64,000 bases of DNA from an uncultured Flavobacterium sp. (GCA_934636265.1 CAKUAD010000008.1:4010-68009), one strand, 5' to 3'; numbered from the stretch's first letter, positions 1 to 9,646 are shown. Notes: generated by a model not told the origin, from the sequence alone. Numbers and translations: made by a program.

Positions 1-29
1 TCATCATTGCTCGCGACTACGAAGCATAA
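1..29 (+). CDS. rplP: Ribosomal protein L16, C-terminal end (partial)
   Basis: Frame 3 reads IIARDYEA then TAA at 27-29, eleven bases before the L29 start. In the conserved S10 operon order rplP directly precedes rpmC, and Flavobacteriia L16 ends in a similar basic-acidic tail. Only nine codons including the stop are visible, so the call rests mainly on position. Confidence 0.72.
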
Positions 30-39
30 TCCGCTAAAC

Positions 40-231
40 ATGAAACAGACAGAAATCAAGAATCTTTCCGTTGCGGAATTGCAGGAAAAACTCGCACAGA
101 CTCAAAAAGCGTACATGGATCTTAAAATGACTCACGCCATTTCACCCATCCAGAATCCGCTACAAATTCGTACCATGCGCAGGACAGTAGCCCGTTTGGC
201 TACCGAGCTGACAAAAAGAGCGCTACAATAA
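40..231 (+). CDS. rpmC: Ribosomal protein L29 (uL29)
   Basis: A 63-aa protein starting MKQTEIKNL, with the typical helical-hairpin composition and the late motif IRTMRRTVARL. L29 sits near the polypeptide exit tunnel of the large subunit. The frame is open upstream to a TTG at 7, but the ATG at 40 gives the normal family length and avoids overlap with rplP. It is followed 12 bases later by rpsQ. Confidence 0.97.
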   Translation: MKQTEIKNLSVAELQEKLAQTQKAYMDLKMTHAISPIQNPLQIRTMRRTVARLATELTKRALQ

Positions 232-243
232 TTCTGCAGAACG

Positions 244-501
244 ATGGAAAAAAGAAATTTAAGAAAAGAGCGTATCGGGGTTGTTACTTCGAACAAGATG
301 GACAAGTCCATTGTAGTTTCTGAAACTCACAAAGTAAAACACCCGTTGTACGGTAAGTTCGTGTTGAAGACTAAAAAGTATCACGCGCACGACGAAAAGA
401 ACGATTGCAATATCGGAGACACAGTACTTATTGCCGAGACACGTCCGCTGTCAAAGACCAAGTGCTGGAGACTAGTAGAAATCATTGAAAGAGCTAAGTA
501 A
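244..501 (+). CDS. rpsQ: Ribosomal protein S17 (uS17)
   Basis: An 85-aa OB-fold small-subunit protein that binds 16S rRNA early in assembly. Family motifs visible include [19 protein letters not shown] near the N-terminus and [17 protein letters not shown] near the C-terminus. Length is standard. It lies between rpmC and rplN, with two bases to rplN, as in the S10/spc order. Confidence 0.98.
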   Translation: MEKRNLRKERIGVVTSNKMDKSIVVSETHKVKHPLYGKFVLKTKKYHAHDEKNDCNIGDTVLIAETRPLSKTKCWRLVEIIERAK

Positions 502-503
502 TC

Positions 504-872
504 ATGGTACAGCAAGAATCAAGACTTAAAGTAGCAGACAACACCGGGGCAAAGGAAGTTTTGACTATCCGCGTTCTGGGAGGTACCAAAAGAAGGTATG
601 CCTCTGTTGGTGACAAAATCGTAGTGTCTATCAAGGATGCCACTCCAAACGGAAACGTGAAGAAGGGCGCCGTGTCGACTGCGGTGGTTGTTCGTACCAA
701 GAAAGAAGTTCGTCGCGCCGACGGATCATATATCCGTTTTGACGACAACGCCTGTGTGCTTTTGAACGCACAAGGTGAAATGCGCGGAACCCGCGTGTTT
801 GGTCCGGTTGCCCGTGAACTTCGCGAAAAGCAATTCATGAAAATCGTTTCACTGGCACCTGAGGTGCTTTAA
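504..872 (+). CDS. rplN: Ribosomal protein L14 (uL14)
   Basis: A 122-aa protein starting [19 protein letters not shown], the diagnostic L14 N-terminus, and ending with [11 protein letters not shown]14 lies at the subunit interface and contributes to an intersubunit bridge. Full family length, no anomalies. It marks the start of the spc-type gene block here. Confidence 0.99.
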   Translation: MVQQESRLKVADNTGAKEVLTIRVLGGTKRRYASVGDKIVVSIKDATPNGNVKKGAVSTAVVVRTKKEVRRADGSYIRFDDNACVLLNAQGEMRGTRVFGPVARELREKQFMKIVSLAPEVL

Positions 873-883
873 TTATCGTCACA

Positions 884-1165
884 ATGATAAAGTTGAAGAT
901 AAAATCAGGTGATACCGTAAAAATCATCGCCGGTGACCACAAAGGAACCACCGGTACGGTTTCAAAGGTATTTCCGGAATCGAACAAAGCGATCGTCGAA
1001 GGTGTAAATATGGTGTCAAAACACACCAAACCAAGCGCCAAGAACCCACAAGGTGGTATCGTGAAGAAAGAGGCTCCTATCCACATCTCTAACCTGGCAA
1101 AGGTTGAAGGTGCTGCCAAACCGGCTGCAAAAGGAGCAAAAAAAGAAACCAAGAAAGCTAAATAA
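884..1165 (+). CDS. rplX: Ribosomal protein L24 (uL24) with atypical C-terminus
   Basis: A 93-aa protein. Residues 1-72 match L24 closely: KOW-type [16 protein letters not shown], then [19 protein letters not shown] and PIHISNLA. Family members in this phylum usually continue with a second conserved segment (DPKT-ETTRVG, then a basic KVRFSKKS stretch). Here that part is absent and replaced by a short Ala/Lys tail (about residues 75-93). L24 initiates 50S assembly; the KOW core looks intact. The stop lies two bases before rplE, with no sign of a frameshift inside the core. Confidence 0.96.
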   Translation: MIKLKIKSGDTVKIIAGDHKGTTGTVSKVFPESNKAIVEGVNMVSKHTKPSAKNPQGGIVKKEAPIHISNLAKVEGAAKPAAKGAKKETKKAK

Positions 1166-1167
1166 TC

Positions 1168-1719
1168 ATGGCATACGTTCCTAGACTAAAACAAGAGTAC
1201 AAAGACCGTGTTGTGTCGGCTCTTAAAGAAGAATTCGGCTATAAAAACGTGATGCAGGTTCCTAAGCTTGAAAAAATCGTTTTGAGCCGCGGTGTTGGTG
1301 CTGCAGTTTCCGACAAGAAACTCATCGACTACGCTGTTGACGAATTGACAAAAATCACCGGCCAAAAAGCGGTATCTACCATTTCCAAAAAAGACGTTGC
1401 AACGTTTAAGCTGCGTAAAGGCATGCCGATCGGAGCTAAAGTTACACTGCGCGGAGAGCGTATGTACGAGTTCCTGGATCGTCTGGTTACGTCGGCTTTG
1501 CCACGTGTTCGCGACTTTGGCGGAATCAAGGCTACCGGATTTGACGGCCGCGGAAACTACAACCTTGGTGTTACCGAGCAGATCATCTTCCCTGAAATCG
1601 ACATCGACAAAGTGAACAAGATCTCCGGGATGGACATCACGTTTGTAACGACTGCAAAAACGGATAAAGAAGCACAGTCGCTGTTGGCTGAACTGGGTTT
1701 ACCTTTCAAAAAGAACTAA
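1168..1719 (+). CDS. rplE: Ribosomal protein L5 (uL5)
   Basis: A 183-aa protein of normal length. It contains [13 protein letters not shown] near residues 32-44 and the loop [24 protein letters not shown]5 binds 5S rRNA in the central protuberance and contacts P-site tRNA. It sits two bases after rplX and three before rpsN. Confidence 0.99.
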   Translation: MAYVPRLKQEYKDRVVSALKEEFGYKNVMQVPKLEKIVLSRGVGAAVSDKKLIDYAVDELTKITGQKAVSTISKKDVATFKLRKGMPIGAKVTLRGERMYEFLDRLVTSALPRVRDFGGIKATGFDGRGNYNLGVTEQIIFPEIDIDKVNKISGMDITFVTTAKTDKEAQSLLAELGLPFKKN

Positions 1720-1722
1720 GAG

Positions 1723-1992
1723 ATGGCTAAAGAATCAATGAAAGCCCGTGAGATCAAAAGGGCTAAGACTGTAGCAAAATACGCCGAGAAAAGAAAGGCA
1801 CTTTTGGAAGCCGGAGATTACGAAGCGCTTCAGAAATTGCCAAAGAACGCCTCGCCGGTACGCCTGCACAACCGCTGCAAACTAACCGGAAGGCCTCGCG
1901 GTTACATGCGTCAATTTGGTCTTTCACGTGTTACTTTTCGTGAGATGGCTAACCAGGGATTAATCCCGGGCGTAAAAAAAGCTAGCTGGTAA
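1723..1992 (+). CDS. rpsN: Ribosomal protein S14 (uS14), zinc-independent form
   Basis: An 89-aa protein with [27 protein letters not shown], the conserved C-terminal S14 core. It lacks the paired CxxC motifs of the short zinc-binding form, so it is the longer zinc-free type. It assembles late in the 30S head. A 141-base spacer with a hairpin separates it from rpsH. Confidence 0.98.
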   Translation: MAKESMKAREIKRAKTVAKYAEKRKALLEAGDYEALQKLPKNASPVRLHNRCKLTGRPRGYMRQFGLSRVTFREMANQGLIPGVKKASW

Positions 1993-2006
1993 GCTGGTTA
2001 TTTAAG

Positions 2007-2056
2007 CAGATAATTGTACATTTGCCGGATTTTTGCCGCGAACGTGCAATTATCTG
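2007..2056 (+). promoter_or_regulatory. Perfect inverted repeat with a -7-like box between rpsN and rpsH
   Basis: CAGATAATTG (2007-2016) and CAATTATCTG (2047-2056) form a perfect 10-bp inverted repeat with a 30-base loop. The loop starts with TACATTTG (2017-2024), which fits the Bacteroidota -7 consensus TAnnTTTG, although no convincing TTG -33 box is at the right spacing. Most neighbouring genes are separated by only a few bases. The spacer could be an internal promoter, an attenuator or a ribosomal-protein autoregulatory RNA; the sequence does not decide between them. Confidence 0.45.
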
Positions 2057-2133
2057 TTGTTGTTATGAATGTTTAATGGCCTCAGGTTCAGCGAAAAGGC
2101 TTTGCTGAAAACCGTTGCCGCAATTTAATAAAT

Positions 2134-2532
2134 ATGTATACAGATCCTATTGCGGATTATTTGACGCGGATTCGTAACGCTGTGGCTGCAAACCACAAAG
2201 TTGTCGAGATTCCGGCTTCTAATCTAAAGAAAGAAATTACCAAGATTCTGTTTGATCAAGGGTACATCCTCAGCTACAAGTTTGAGGAAACCGCTCCTCA
2301 GGGAACCATCAAAATCGCCCTGAAGTACGACAAGGAGACCAAGCAACCGGTCATCCGCGATCTGCAGAGAATCAGTAAACCAGGTTTGCGTAAATACGCA
2401 GGTTCTTCTGAAATCCCACGCATCCTCAACGGATTGGGTATTGCCATCGTGTCTACCTCAAAGGGACTTATGACAGGCAAGCAGGCCAAGCAACTCAATG
2501 TAGGCGGTGAAGTAATCTGTTACGTGTACTAA
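2134..2532 (+). CDS. rpsH: Ribosomal protein S8 (uS8)
   Basis: A 132-aa protein starting MYTDPIADYLTRIRNAV, the canonical S8 N-terminus, and ending with TGKQAKQLNVGGEVICYVY. S8 binds the central domain of 16S rRNA and in E. coli represses spc operon translation. The spacer hairpin directly upstream is therefore of interest. Thirteen bases separate it from rplF. Confidence 0.99.
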   Translation: MYTDPIADYLTRIRNAVAANHKVVEIPASNLKKEITKILFDQGYILSYKFEETAPQGTIKIALKYDKETKQPVIRDLQRISKPGLRKYAGSSEIPRILNGLGIAIVSTSKGLMTGKQAKQLNVGGEVICYVY

Positions 2533-2545
2533 AAAAGATTAGAAG

Positions 2546-3088
2546 ATGTCAAGAATTGGAAAAAATCCAGTGACCATTCCCGCCGGCGTTACCGTCGATA
2601 TCAAGGGCAACGTGGTTACTGTTAAAGGAAAGCTGGGCGAACTGACTCAGGACTTTTCCGATGTTTCGGTAAAAGTTGAAGACAATCAAGTTATTGTCGA
2701 GCGTTCGTCAGACGACAAAGTTCAAAGGTCAAAGCACGGTTTGTACCGCGCCCTGATCAACAACATGATCACCGGTGTTTCAACCGGATTCACCAAGGAA
2801 CTCGAACTGGTAGGTGTTGGTTACCGCGCCTCAAACCAAGGTCAGAAACTTGACCTTGCCCTTGGATTTTCCCACAACATTATCCTGGAACTGGCTCCTG
2901 AGGTAAAACTCGAGACCGTGTCTGAGAAAGGGAAGAACCCTATCATCAAACTAACTTCACACGATAAGCAACTGCTTGGGTCGATTGCCGCAAAAATCCG
3001 CAGCTTCCGCAAGCCTGAGCCGTACAAAGGAAAAGGTGTGAAGTTCGTTGGAGAAGTATTGAGAAGAAAAGCAGGTAAATCAGCGTAA
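2546..3088 (+). CDS. rplF: Ribosomal protein L6 (uL6)
   Basis: A 180-aa protein starting [15 protein letters not shown], with the signature [11 protein letters not shown] close to the C-terminus. L6 contacts the sarcin-ricin region and the factor-binding site. Length and both repeated domains look normal. Eleven bases precede rplR. Confidence 0.99.
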   Translation: MSRIGKNPVTIPAGVTVDIKGNVVTVKGKLGELTQDFSDVSVKVEDNQVIVERSSDDKVQRSKHGLYRALINNMITGVSTGFTKELELVGVGYRASNQGQKLDLALGFSHNIILELAPEVKLETVSEKGKNPIIKLTSHDKQLLGSIAAKIRSFRKPEPYKGKGVKFVGEVLRRKAGKSA

Positions 3089-3099
3089 TAAGTAAGAGT

Positions 3100-3453
3100 A
3101 TGTCCTTAACAAAAACTGAAAGAAGAATACGCATCCAACACAGGATCCGTAAAACAGTAAGCGGGACGGCTGAAAGACCAAGACTTTCAGTATTCCGCAG
3201 CAATAAAGAGATCTACGCTCAGCTGATCGACGACGTAAACGGTGTAACGCTTTTGGCAGCATCGTCACGTGACAAAGGTTTCTCGGTAAAGGGAACCAAA
3301 ATCGAAATCGCTAACGCAGTAGGTAAGGCAGTGGCTGAAAAAGCGCTGAAAGCCGGAATCGACACTGTATCATTTGACCGTGGCGGAAACCTGTACCATG
3401 GCCGTGTTAAATCATTGGCTGAAGGTGCTCGCGAAGCCGGACTTAAATTCTAA
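3100..3453 (+). CDS. rplR: Ribosomal protein L18 (uL18)
   Basis: A 117-aa protein with [25 protein letters not shown] at the N-terminus and [26 protein letters not shown] at the C-terminus, both diagnostic. L18 binds 5S rRNA with L5. Six bases separate it from rpsE. Confidence 0.99.
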   Translation: MSLTKTERRIRIQHRIRKTVSGTAERPRLSVFRSNKEIYAQLIDDVNGVTLLAASSRDKGFSVKGTKIEIANAVGKAVAEKALKAGIDTVSFDRGGNLYHGRVKSLAEGAREAGLKF

Positions 3454-3459
3454 GAGATC

Positions 3460-3981
3460 ATGTACAAGTATAAAAACATTGAATTGGTAAAGCCAAGCGG
3501 ACTGGAACTAAAGGACCGCCTGGTAGCAGTAAACCGCGTAACCAAAGTGACTAAAGGTGGCCGTGCCTTCGGATTTTCGGCTATCGTAGTAGTAGGTGAC
3601 GAGCACGGTGTTGTTGGACATGGCCTCGGAAAGTCTAAAGACGTTTCAGAAGCCATCGCAAAGGCTGTCGAAGATGCAAAAAAGAACTTGGTTCGCATTC
3701 CGCTTGCCGGACACACTGTTCCTCACGAACAAAAAGGTAAGTTTGGCGGAGCCCGTGTGTTCCTGATGCCAGCTTCACACGGTACCGGTGTAATTGCCGG
3801 AGGTTCTGTTCGCGCCGTACTGGAGTCGGTAGGTATTCACGACGTATTGTCTAAATCACAGGGATCATCAAACCCGCACAACGTGGTAAAAGCTACTTTT
3901 GACGCATTGTTGCAGATGAGAAGCGCGCACACCGTTGCCAAAATGCGTGGTGTATCGCTTGAGAAAGTGTTTAAAGGTTAA
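3460..3981 (+). CDS. rpsE: Ribosomal protein S5 (uS5)
   Basis: A 173-aa protein containing an N-terminal double-stranded-RNA-binding-like domain ([31 protein letters not shown]) and a C-terminal domain ([16 protein letters not shown]). S5 supports decoding fidelity with S4 and S12. Normal length. Next to rpmD by 11 bases. Confidence 0.99.
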   Translation: MYKYKNIELVKPSGLELKDRLVAVNRVTKVTKGGRAFGFSAIVVVGDEHGVVGHGLGKSKDVSEAIAKAVEDAKKNLVRIPLAGHTVPHEQKGKFGGARVFLMPASHGTGVIAGGSVRAVLESVGIHDVLSKSQGSSNPHNVVKATFDALLQMRSAHTVAKMRGVSLEKVFKG

Positions 3982-3992
3982 TCAGGAGAATT

Positions 3993-4175
3993 ATGACTAA
4001 GTTAAGAATCAAACAGATCAGAAGCAAAATCAACTGCCCGCTGACCCAGAAAAGGGGTCTTGAGGCACTGGGCCTTCGTCGTATGGGCCAGGTGGTTGAG
4101 CACGAGTCAAATCCTGCTATCCTTGGGATGATCAATAAAGTTAAACACCTGGTTTCAGTAGAAGAAGCCAAATAA
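3993..4175 (+). CDS. rpmD: Ribosomal protein L30 (uL30)
   Basis: A 60-aa small large-subunit protein: [13 protein letters not shown], then [14 protein letters not shown]. Length is standard for bacterial L30. It sits between rpsE and rplO as in the classic spc order. Confidence 0.98.
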   Translation: MTKLRIKQIRSKINCPLTQKRGLEALGLRRMGQVVEHESNPAILGMINKVKHLVSVEEAK

Positions 4176-4186
4176 TCGTATACGAG

Positions 4187-4639
4187 ATGAACTTAAGTAA
4201 TTTAAAACCTGCCGAAGGTTCTACCCACAATCAGAACAAACGCGTCGGACGCGGAGAAGGTTCAGGTAAAGGCGGAACTGCCGCGCGCGGACACAAAGGT
4301 GCCAAGTCGCGCTCAGGTTACTCGCGTAAAATTGGTTTCGAGGGTGGTCAGATGCCACTCCAGAGAAGGGTGCCTAAATTTGGTTTCAAGAACATCAACC
4401 GCGTAGAATATCAAGGGGTAAACCTCGATACGCTGCAACAGATGGTTGACAACGGTCTTGTAACGGACACTGTAAATTTTACCGATCTTGTGGCCAACCG
4501 TTTGGCTACCAAGAATGAATTGGTAAAAATCATGGGCCGTGGCGAGTTGAAAGCCAAACTTAAAGTAACCGCACATAAATTTACTGCTACTGCCAAGGCT
4601 GCTATCGAGGCTGCCGGCGGTGAAGCTGTAACCTTGTAA
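4187..4639 (+). CDS. rplO: Ribosomal protein L15 (uL15)
   Basis: A 150-aa protein with the Gly/Arg/Lys-rich N-terminal extension (NKRVGRGEGSGKGGTAARGHKG) that threads into 23S rRNA, followed by GFEGGQMPLQRRVPKFGF. Normal length. It directly precedes secY, the usual pairing. Confidence 0.99.
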   Translation: MNLSNLKPAEGSTHNQNKRVGRGEGSGKGGTAARGHKGAKSRSGYSRKIGFEGGQMPLQRRVPKFGFKNINRVEYQGVNLDTLQQMVDNGLVTDTVNFTDLVANRLATKNELVKIMGRGELKAKLKVTAHKFTATAKAAIEAAGGEAVTL

Positions 4640-4652
4640 TTGAACTGCCACG

Positions 4653-5999
4653 ATGAAGAAATTTTTTGAAGGCTTTGCCAATGTTTGGAAAATTGAGGAA
4701 TTAAAGAACAGGATTCTTTTAACCCTGGGCTTGCTTTTGGTTTACCGTTTTGGAGCGCACGTAACCCTTCCGGGAATCGACGCTACGCAACTGGCTAACC
4801 TTGCCGGGCAAACCAAGGAAGGTATCGGGTCAATCCTTGACATGTTTACCGGAGGATCGTTCTCAAAAGCCTCGGTTTTTGCGTTGGGTATCATGCCTTA
4901 CATTTCAGCTTCGATTGTGGTGCAGTTGATGGGTATCGCCGTTCCTTACCTGCAGAAATTGCAGAAAGAGGGCGAAAGTGGACGTAAAAAAATAAACCAG
5001 ATTACGCGCTGGCTGACCATTCTGATTACGCTGGTTCAGGGACCGGGCTACATTTACAACCTGTACAGAACGCTTCCTCAAAGTGCGTTTTTGCTAGGGT
5101 TTGATTCGTTCTCGTTTCTGTTCTCATCAGTTGTGATCCTTACTACCGGTACCATCTTCGCGATGTGGCTGGGTGAAAAGATCACCGACAAAGGAATCGG
5201 AAACGGTATTTCACTTTTGATCATGGTAGGTATTCTTGCCCGTCTGCCTGAGGCATTCCTGCAGGAATTTGCTACCCGCGTCACCAATAACAACGGTGGT
5301 CCGATGTTGCTCGTAATCGAGATCATCATCTGGCTGTTGGTCATCATGGCCTGTATCCTGCTTGTTATGGCGGTGCGCCGAATTCCTGTTCAGTACGCCC
5401 GTCGTACCGTGGCAGGCGAGTTTGAAAAGGATGCTACCGGAGGCAACCGCCAGTGGATTCCGCTCAAGCTTAATGCATCGGGTGTAATGCCAATCATCTT
5501 TGCACAGGCGATCATGTTTATCCCGGCTGCTCTTGCAGGTCTTTCAGATTCTGAAGCCTCTCAAAGCATTGCAGGTACTTTTAGCGACATGTTCGGGTTC
5601 TGGTATAATTTTGTTTTTGCACTGCTGATCATTCTGTTTACGTTTTTCTATACAGCGATCACTGTGCCTACCAATAAAATGGCTGACGATCTCAAGAGAA
5701 GCGGTGGTTTTATCCCGGGCATCCGTCCTGGTGTTGAAACAGCCGATTATCTGGACCGCATCATGTCGTTGATTACTTTCCCTGGTTCATTATTCCTTGC
5801 CCTGATTGCTGTGTTCCCGGCTATCATTGTAAGTGCAATGGACGTACAACAGGCCTGGGCCATGTTCTTTGGCGGAACGTCACTGATCATTATGGTTGGG
5901 GTAGCTATCGATACGATGCAGCAAATCAATTCGTACTTGCTTAACAAGCATTACGACGGACTGATGAAAACCGGTAAAAACCGCAAAGCAGTAGCTTAA
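4653..5999 (+). CDS. secY: Preprotein translocase subunit SecY
   Basis: A 448-aa polytopic inner-membrane protein, the channel subunit of the SecYEG translocon. About ten hydrophobic segments are visible, starting near residues 20-40. Conserved features include [24 protein letters not shown] and the cytoplasmic loop with [22 protein letters not shown]. One base separates its stop from infA. It supplies the Sec step used by the secreted proteins further along the window. Confidence 0.99.
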   Translation: MKKFFEGFANVWKIEELKNRILLTLGLLLVYRFGAHVTLPGIDATQLANLAGQTKEGIGSILDMFTGGSFSKASVFALGIMPYISASIVVQLMGIAVPYLQKLQKEGESGRKKINQITRWLTILITLVQGPGYIYNLYRTLPQSAFLLGFDSFSFLFSSVVILTTGTIFAMWLGEKITDKGIGNGISLLIMVGILARLPEAFLQEFATRVTNNNGGPMLLVIEIIIWLLVIMACILLVMAVRRIPVQYARRTVAGEFEKDATGGNRQWIPLKLNASGVMPIIFAQAIMFIPAALAGLSDSEASQSIAGTFSDMFGFWYNFVFALLIILFTFFYTAITVPTNKMADDLKRSGGFIPGIRPGVETADYLDRIMSLITFPGSLFLALIAVFPAIIVSAMDVQQAWAMFFGGTSLIIMVGVAIDTMQQINSYLLNKHYDGLMKTGKNRKAVA

Positions 6000-6000
6000 C

Positions 6001-6216
6001 ATGGCAAAGCAATCAGCAATAGAGCAGGACGGTTCCATCATTGAAGCATTGTCAAATGCAATGTTCCGTGTAGAATTGGAAAACGGTCACGTAGTGATCG
6101 CGCACATCTCAGGAAAAATGCGTATGCACTACATCAAGTTGCTTCCGGGCGACAAGGTGAAACTCGAGATGAGCCCCTACGATTTGACCAAAGCAAGGAT
6201 TACTTATAGATATTAA
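6001..6216 (+). CDS. infA: Translation initiation factor IF-1
   Basis: A 71-aa S1/OB-fold protein: [29 protein letters not shown], then [19 protein letters not shown]. It occupies the ribosomal A site during initiation. Location between secY and rpmJ is standard. The 114 bases after it contain unusual repeat-like DNA. Confidence 0.99.
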   Translation: MAKQSAIEQDGSIIEALSNAMFRVELENGHVVIAHISGKMRMHYIKLLPGDKVKLEMSPYDLTKARITYRY

Positions 6217-6330
6217 AATAGCAGTCAGGTAGCAGCCATCAGTCGTCAAGCTAAGACACTGGTTGCTGGGAGCTGAGAGCTGACCCGAGGCGCAGCCGAA
6301 CGGTACGAAGTAAAAGAAAAAAAGATTAAG
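6217..6330. repeat. Repeat-like spacer inside the ribosomal operon
   Basis: This 114-base infA-rpmJ spacer contains mutually similar short words (CAGTCAGGTAGCAGCC; GCTGGGAGCTGAGAGCTGAC). The segment at 6282-6308 resembles 38366-38391 in the gltA downstream repeat: both contain GACCC(C), then AGC, then GAACGGT(T)ACGA. It looks like a copy or relic of a dispersed intergenic repeat. No ORF or clear terminator is seen. Confidence 0.45.
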
Positions 6331-6447
6331 ATGAAAGTTAGAGCATCAGTAAAAAAGAGAAGTGCCGATTGCATCATTGTACGTCGCAAAGGCAGGTTGT
6401 ACGTAATCAACAAAAAAAATCCTAGATTTAAACAAAGACAAGGATAA
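6331..6447 (+). CDS. rpmJ: Ribosomal protein L36 (bL36), zinc-ligand-free form
   Basis: A 38-aa protein starting [14 protein letters not shown] and ending NPRFKQRQG. It has the normal bL36 length. The zinc ligands (three Cys and one His) are reduced to one Cys, so it is the C-minus type known in Bacteroidota. Two bases separate it from rpsM. Confidence 0.97.
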   Translation: MKVRASVKKRSADCIIVRRKGRLYVINKKNPRFKQRQG

Positions 6448-6449
6448 TT

Positions 6450-6824
6450 ATGGCAAGAATAGCGGGGATCGACATCCCAAAAAACAAAAGAGGCGTTATC
6501 GCTTTGACCTATATCTTCGGTATCGGTAAAAGCCGTGCGAGTGAAATTCTGGCCAAAGCCGGTGTAAGTGAAGATATCAAAGTTCAGGATTGGAACGACG
6601 ATCAGATCGCAGCGATCCGTGACGCGGTTTCATACTACAAAATTGAAGGCGAACTGCGTTCAGAGACTTCTTTGAACATTAAGCGTTTGATGGACATCGG
6701 TTGCTACCGTGGAATCCGTCACCGTTCAGGCTTGCCACTCCGTGGTCAGCGTACCAAGAACAACTCCCGAACTAGAAAAGGTAAGCGTAAAACTGTTGCT
6801 AACAAGAAAAAAGCGACTAAATAA
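6450..6824 (+). CDS. rpsM: Ribosomal protein S13 (uS13)
   Basis: A 124-aa protein: [26 protein letters not shown] (helix-two-turn-helix start), [19 protein letters not shown] and a Lys/Arg-rich C-terminal tail that reaches toward the P-site tRNA. S13 forms bridges to the 50S subunit in the 30S head. Nine bases separate it from rpsK. Confidence 0.99.
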   Translation: MARIAGIDIPKNKRGVIALTYIFGIGKSRASEILAKAGVSEDIKVQDWNDDQIAAIRDAVSYYKIEGELRSETSLNIKRLMDIGCYRGIRHRSGLPLRGQRTKNNSRTRKGKRKTVANKKKATK

Positions 6825-6833
6825 TAAGTAAAC

Positions 6834-7217
6834 ATGGCTAAAGCGACCACAAAAAAGCGCAAAGTTGTAGTTGAATCGACAGGAGAGGCACACATCAGTG
6901 CTACCTTCAACAACATCATCATCTCCCTGACCAACAAAAAGGGTGAGGTGGTGTCTTGGTCATCAGCCGGTAAAATGGGATTCCGTGGTTCTAAAAAGAA
7001 CACGCCATACGCCGCCCAGATGGCTGCCGAGGATGCTAGCAAAGTAGCTATAGAGGCCGGACTTAAAAAAGTCAAGGTATACGTTAAAGGACCGGGCAAC
7101 GGACGTGAGTCAGCCATCCGTTCACTCCACAACGGAGGGATCGAGGTGACTGAAATCATCGACGTGACCCCAATGCCGCACAACGGATGCCGTCCTCCTA
7201 AGCGCAGAAGAGTTTAA
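6834..7217 (+). CDS. rpsK: Ribosomal protein S11 (uS11)
   Basis: A 127-aa protein with the diagnostic motifs [32 protein letters not shown] and [16 protein letters not shown]. It lies on the 30S platform near the mRNA exit. A 166-base spacer follows before rpsD. Confidence 0.99.
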   Translation: MAKATTKKRKVVVESTGEAHISATFNNIIISLTNKKGEVVSWSSAGKMGFRGSKKNTPYAAQMAAEDASKVAIEAGLKKVKVYVKGPGNGRESAIRSLHNGGIEVTEIIDVTPMPHNGCRPPKRRRV

Positions 7218-7383
7218 TAACTGTCTGGTAGTTTAACTATCGCAGATTAAGCTGATTGCGGTCACATTTCCTGGATCGCACCGGCTTACGAAAACAAGAA
7301 TAATTAAGTATAACCGGGACAGAGACGGGTTATCGGAGGATATAGACCTGAATTCATAACTCCTGTTCCCATAATTTTTAACA
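7218..7383 (+). promoter_or_regulatory. Possible leader region upstream of rpsD
   Basis: This 166-base gap contains an inverted repeat, ATAACC at 7310-7315 with GGTTAT at 7328-7333, plus further GC-rich segments. No ORF is visible. S4 is an autoregulator in several bacteria, so a leader recognised by S4 is plausible, but I cannot fold or align it here. A weak internal promoter is an alternative. Confidence 0.35.
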
Positions 7384-7989
7384 ATGGCAAGATATACTGG
7401 TCCACAAACAAAAATCGCTCGTAAGTTTGGTGAAGCGATCTTTGGCGATGACAAAGCCTTCGAAAAAAGAAGTTACCCACCGGGACAACACGGCCTGGCC
7501 AAAAAAAGGGGTAAAAAATCAGAGTACGCAATCCAGTTGATGGAGAAGCAAAAAGCCAAATACACCTACGGCATCCTCGAGAAGCAATTCCGCGGATTGT
7601 TTGAAAAAGCATCAGCTGCACGTGGGGTAACCGGTGAAGTACTCATCCAATTGTGTGAATCACGTCTGGATAACGTAGTATACCGCATGGGGATTGCCTC
7701 ATCGCGTCGTGCTGCCCGTCAGATTGTTTCGCACCGTCACATTACCGTGAACGGCGAGGTGGTTAACATCCCGTCATATCACCTCAAGCCAGGCGACAAG
7801 GTTGCAGTTCGCGAGAAGTCAAAATCTCTGGAAAGCATCGAGCGTTCATTGGCTAACGCAAGCCGCGTTTATGAGTGGATTACCTGGAACAACGACCTGA
7901 AGGAAGGTACATTTGTTTCAGTTCCGGCAAGGCTGCAAGTTCCTGAGAACATCAAGGAGCAGCTTATCGTCGAATTGTACAACAAGTAA
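7384..7989 (+). CDS. rpsD: Ribosomal protein S4 (uS4)
   Basis: A 201-aa primary 16S-binding protein. The S4 RNA-binding domain is clear around residues 92-150 ([33 protein letters not shown]). The N-terminal zinc-knuckle cysteines of some S4 proteins are absent, as in the zinc-free type. It is followed by rpoA 23 bases later. Confidence 0.99.
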   Translation: MARYTGPQTKIARKFGEAIFGDDKAFEKRSYPPGQHGLAKKRGKKSEYAIQLMEKQKAKYTYGILEKQFRGLFEKASAARGVTGEVLIQLCESRLDNVVYRMGIASSRRAARQIVSHRHITVNGEVVNIPSYHLKPGDKVAVREKSKSLESIERSLANASRVYEWITWNNDLKEGTFVSVPARLQVPENIKEQLIVELYNK

Positions 7990-8012
7990 TAACTGATTAG
8001 TCCTAACAATTT

Positions 8013-9005
8013 ATGGCAATATTTAATTTTCAAAAACCCGATAAGGTTATCATGATCGATTCAACCGATTTCGAAGGGAAGTTTGAATTCCGCCCTTTGG
8101 AACCCGGATATGGATTGACGGTTGGTAACGCACTTCGGAGAGTTTTGCTTTCTGCCCTGGAAGGATACGCAATCACATCGGTGCGTATAGAAGGCGTTGA
8201 CCACGAGTTCACGACTATCTCAGGAGTGGTTGAAGACGTAACCGAAATCATCCTGAACCTGAAACAGGTGCGTTTCAAACGCCAGATTGAGGATGTCGAC
8301 AACGAATCAGTAACCATTTCAGTGTCGGGGAAAGACCAGCTTACAGCGGGTGACTTCCAGAAGTTCATTTCAGGTTTCCAGGTGCTCAACCCGGAGCTTG
8401 TCATCTGCAACATGGATAGCAAGATCAGCCTGAACATGGAGTTGACCATTGAAAAAGGACGCGGTTATGTACCGGCCGAGGAGAACAAAAAGCAAAATGC
8501 CGCAATTGGTACCATCTTTACCGATTCAATCTATACGCCCGTTAAAAACGTGAAGTACAGCATTGAAAACTATCGTGTGGAGCAAAAAACCGATTACGAG
8601 AAGTTGGTTTTTGAAATCAAGACCGACGGTTCGATTGCACCTAAGGATGCACTGACCGAGGCCGCCAAGGTTTTGATCCACCACTTTATGCTGTTCTCTG
8701 ACGAGCGTATCACGCTTGAGGCCGACGAAATTGCACAAACCGAGTCATACGATGAGGAATCATTGCACATGCGTCAGCTTTTAAAGACCAAGCTTGTTGA
8801 CATGGACCTGTCGGTTCGCGCCCTTAACTGCCTCAAGGCAGCCGAGGTTGAAACCCTTGGAGATTTGGTGTCGTTTAACAAAAACGACCTTATGAAATTC
8901 CGCAACTTTGGCAAGAAGTCGCTTACCGAGCTGGACGAGCTGGTGGCCAACAAGAACCTGACTTTCGGAATGGATCTTAGCAAGTACAAATTAGATAAAG
9001 ACTAG
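8013..9005 (+). CDS. rpoA: RNA polymerase alpha subunit
   Basis: A 330-aa protein. The N-terminal dimerisation domain (residues 1 to about 230) contains [30 protein letters not shown]. The C-terminal DNA/activator-binding domain has the helix-hairpin-helix signature [20 protein letters not shown] around residues 285-305. It nucleates core RNA polymerase assembly. Normal length and context (rpsD-rpoA-rplQ). Confidence 0.99.
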   Translation: MAIFNFQKPDKVIMIDSTDFEGKFEFRPLEPGYGLTVGNALRRVLLSALEGYAITSVRIEGVDHEFTTISGVVEDVTEIILNLKQVRFKRQIEDVDNESVTISVSGKDQLTAGDFQKFISGFQVLNPELVICNMDSKISLNMELTIEKGRGYVPAEENKKQNAAIGTIFTDSIYTPVKNVKYSIENYRVEQKTDYEKLVFEIKTDGSIAPKDALTEAAKVLIHHFMLFSDERITLEADEIAQTESYDEESLHMRQLLKTKLVDMDLSVRALNCLKAAEVETLGDLVSFNKNDLMKFRNFGKKSLTELDELVANKNLTFGMDLSKYKLDKD

Positions 9006-9033
9006 TCCGGAAGGCTAGGTAAAATACAGAGTA

Positions 9034-9627
9034 ATGAGACACGGAAAGAAAATTAATCACCTGAGCAGACAGAGCGGTCACCGCAAACTGATGCTGGCAA
9101 ACATGGCCTGCTCACTGATTGAGCACAAACGCATCAACACTACAGTTGCCAAGGCAAAAGCCCTTAAGATGTATGTTGAGCCACTGGTAACCAAATCAAA
9201 AGAAGATACCACCCACAACCGTCGTATTGTTTTCGCTTCATTGCGCAACAAATACGCTGTTGCCGAACTGTTCCGCGATGTAGCCCCTAAAGTGGGTGAC
9301 CGTCCGGGAGGATACACCCGTATCATCAAGTTGGGTAACCGTTTGGGCGACAACGCCGATATGGCCATGATCGAACTGGTTGACTTTAACGAACTCTACA
9401 ACGGTGGCAAAAAAGAGGAGAAAAAAGGCCGTAGCCGTCGCGGTGGCAAAAAAGCCGCCGGTGCTGTTGCCGCTGCTCCTAAGGCGGAGGAAACCAAAGC
9501 CGAAGCTCCTGTGGAAGAGCCAATCGTTGACGCTCCTGAATCGGCAGTTGCAATTGAGGAAACACAGATTGAAAATGCTGCTCCTGAAGCATCTGCTGAA
9601 GGAAGCGAGGAGAAAAAAGAAGAATAG
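9034..9627 (+). CDS. rplQ: Ribosomal protein L17 (bL17) with long Ala/Glu tail
   Basis: A 197-aa protein. Residues 1 to about 122 are a standard L17 ([42 protein letters not shown]). The remaining ~75 residues are low complexity: first Lys/Arg/Gly-rich, then Ala/Glu/Pro-rich and strongly acidic. Extended L17 tails are known in Bacteroidota; the tail is probably disordered at the surface. Last gene of the alpha block, ended by a terminator. Confidence 0.98.
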   Translation: MRHGKKINHLSRQSGHRKLMLANMACSLIEHKRINTTVAKAKALKMYVEPLVTKSKEDTTHNRRIVFASLRNKYAVAELFRDVAPKVGDRPGGYTRIIKLGNRLGDNADMAMIELVDFNELYNGGKKEEKKGRSRRGGKKAAGAVAAAPKAEETKAEAPVEEPIVDAPESAVAIEETQIENAAPEASAEGSEEKKEE

Positions 9628-9646
9628 TATTTTCTTTTTAGATATC

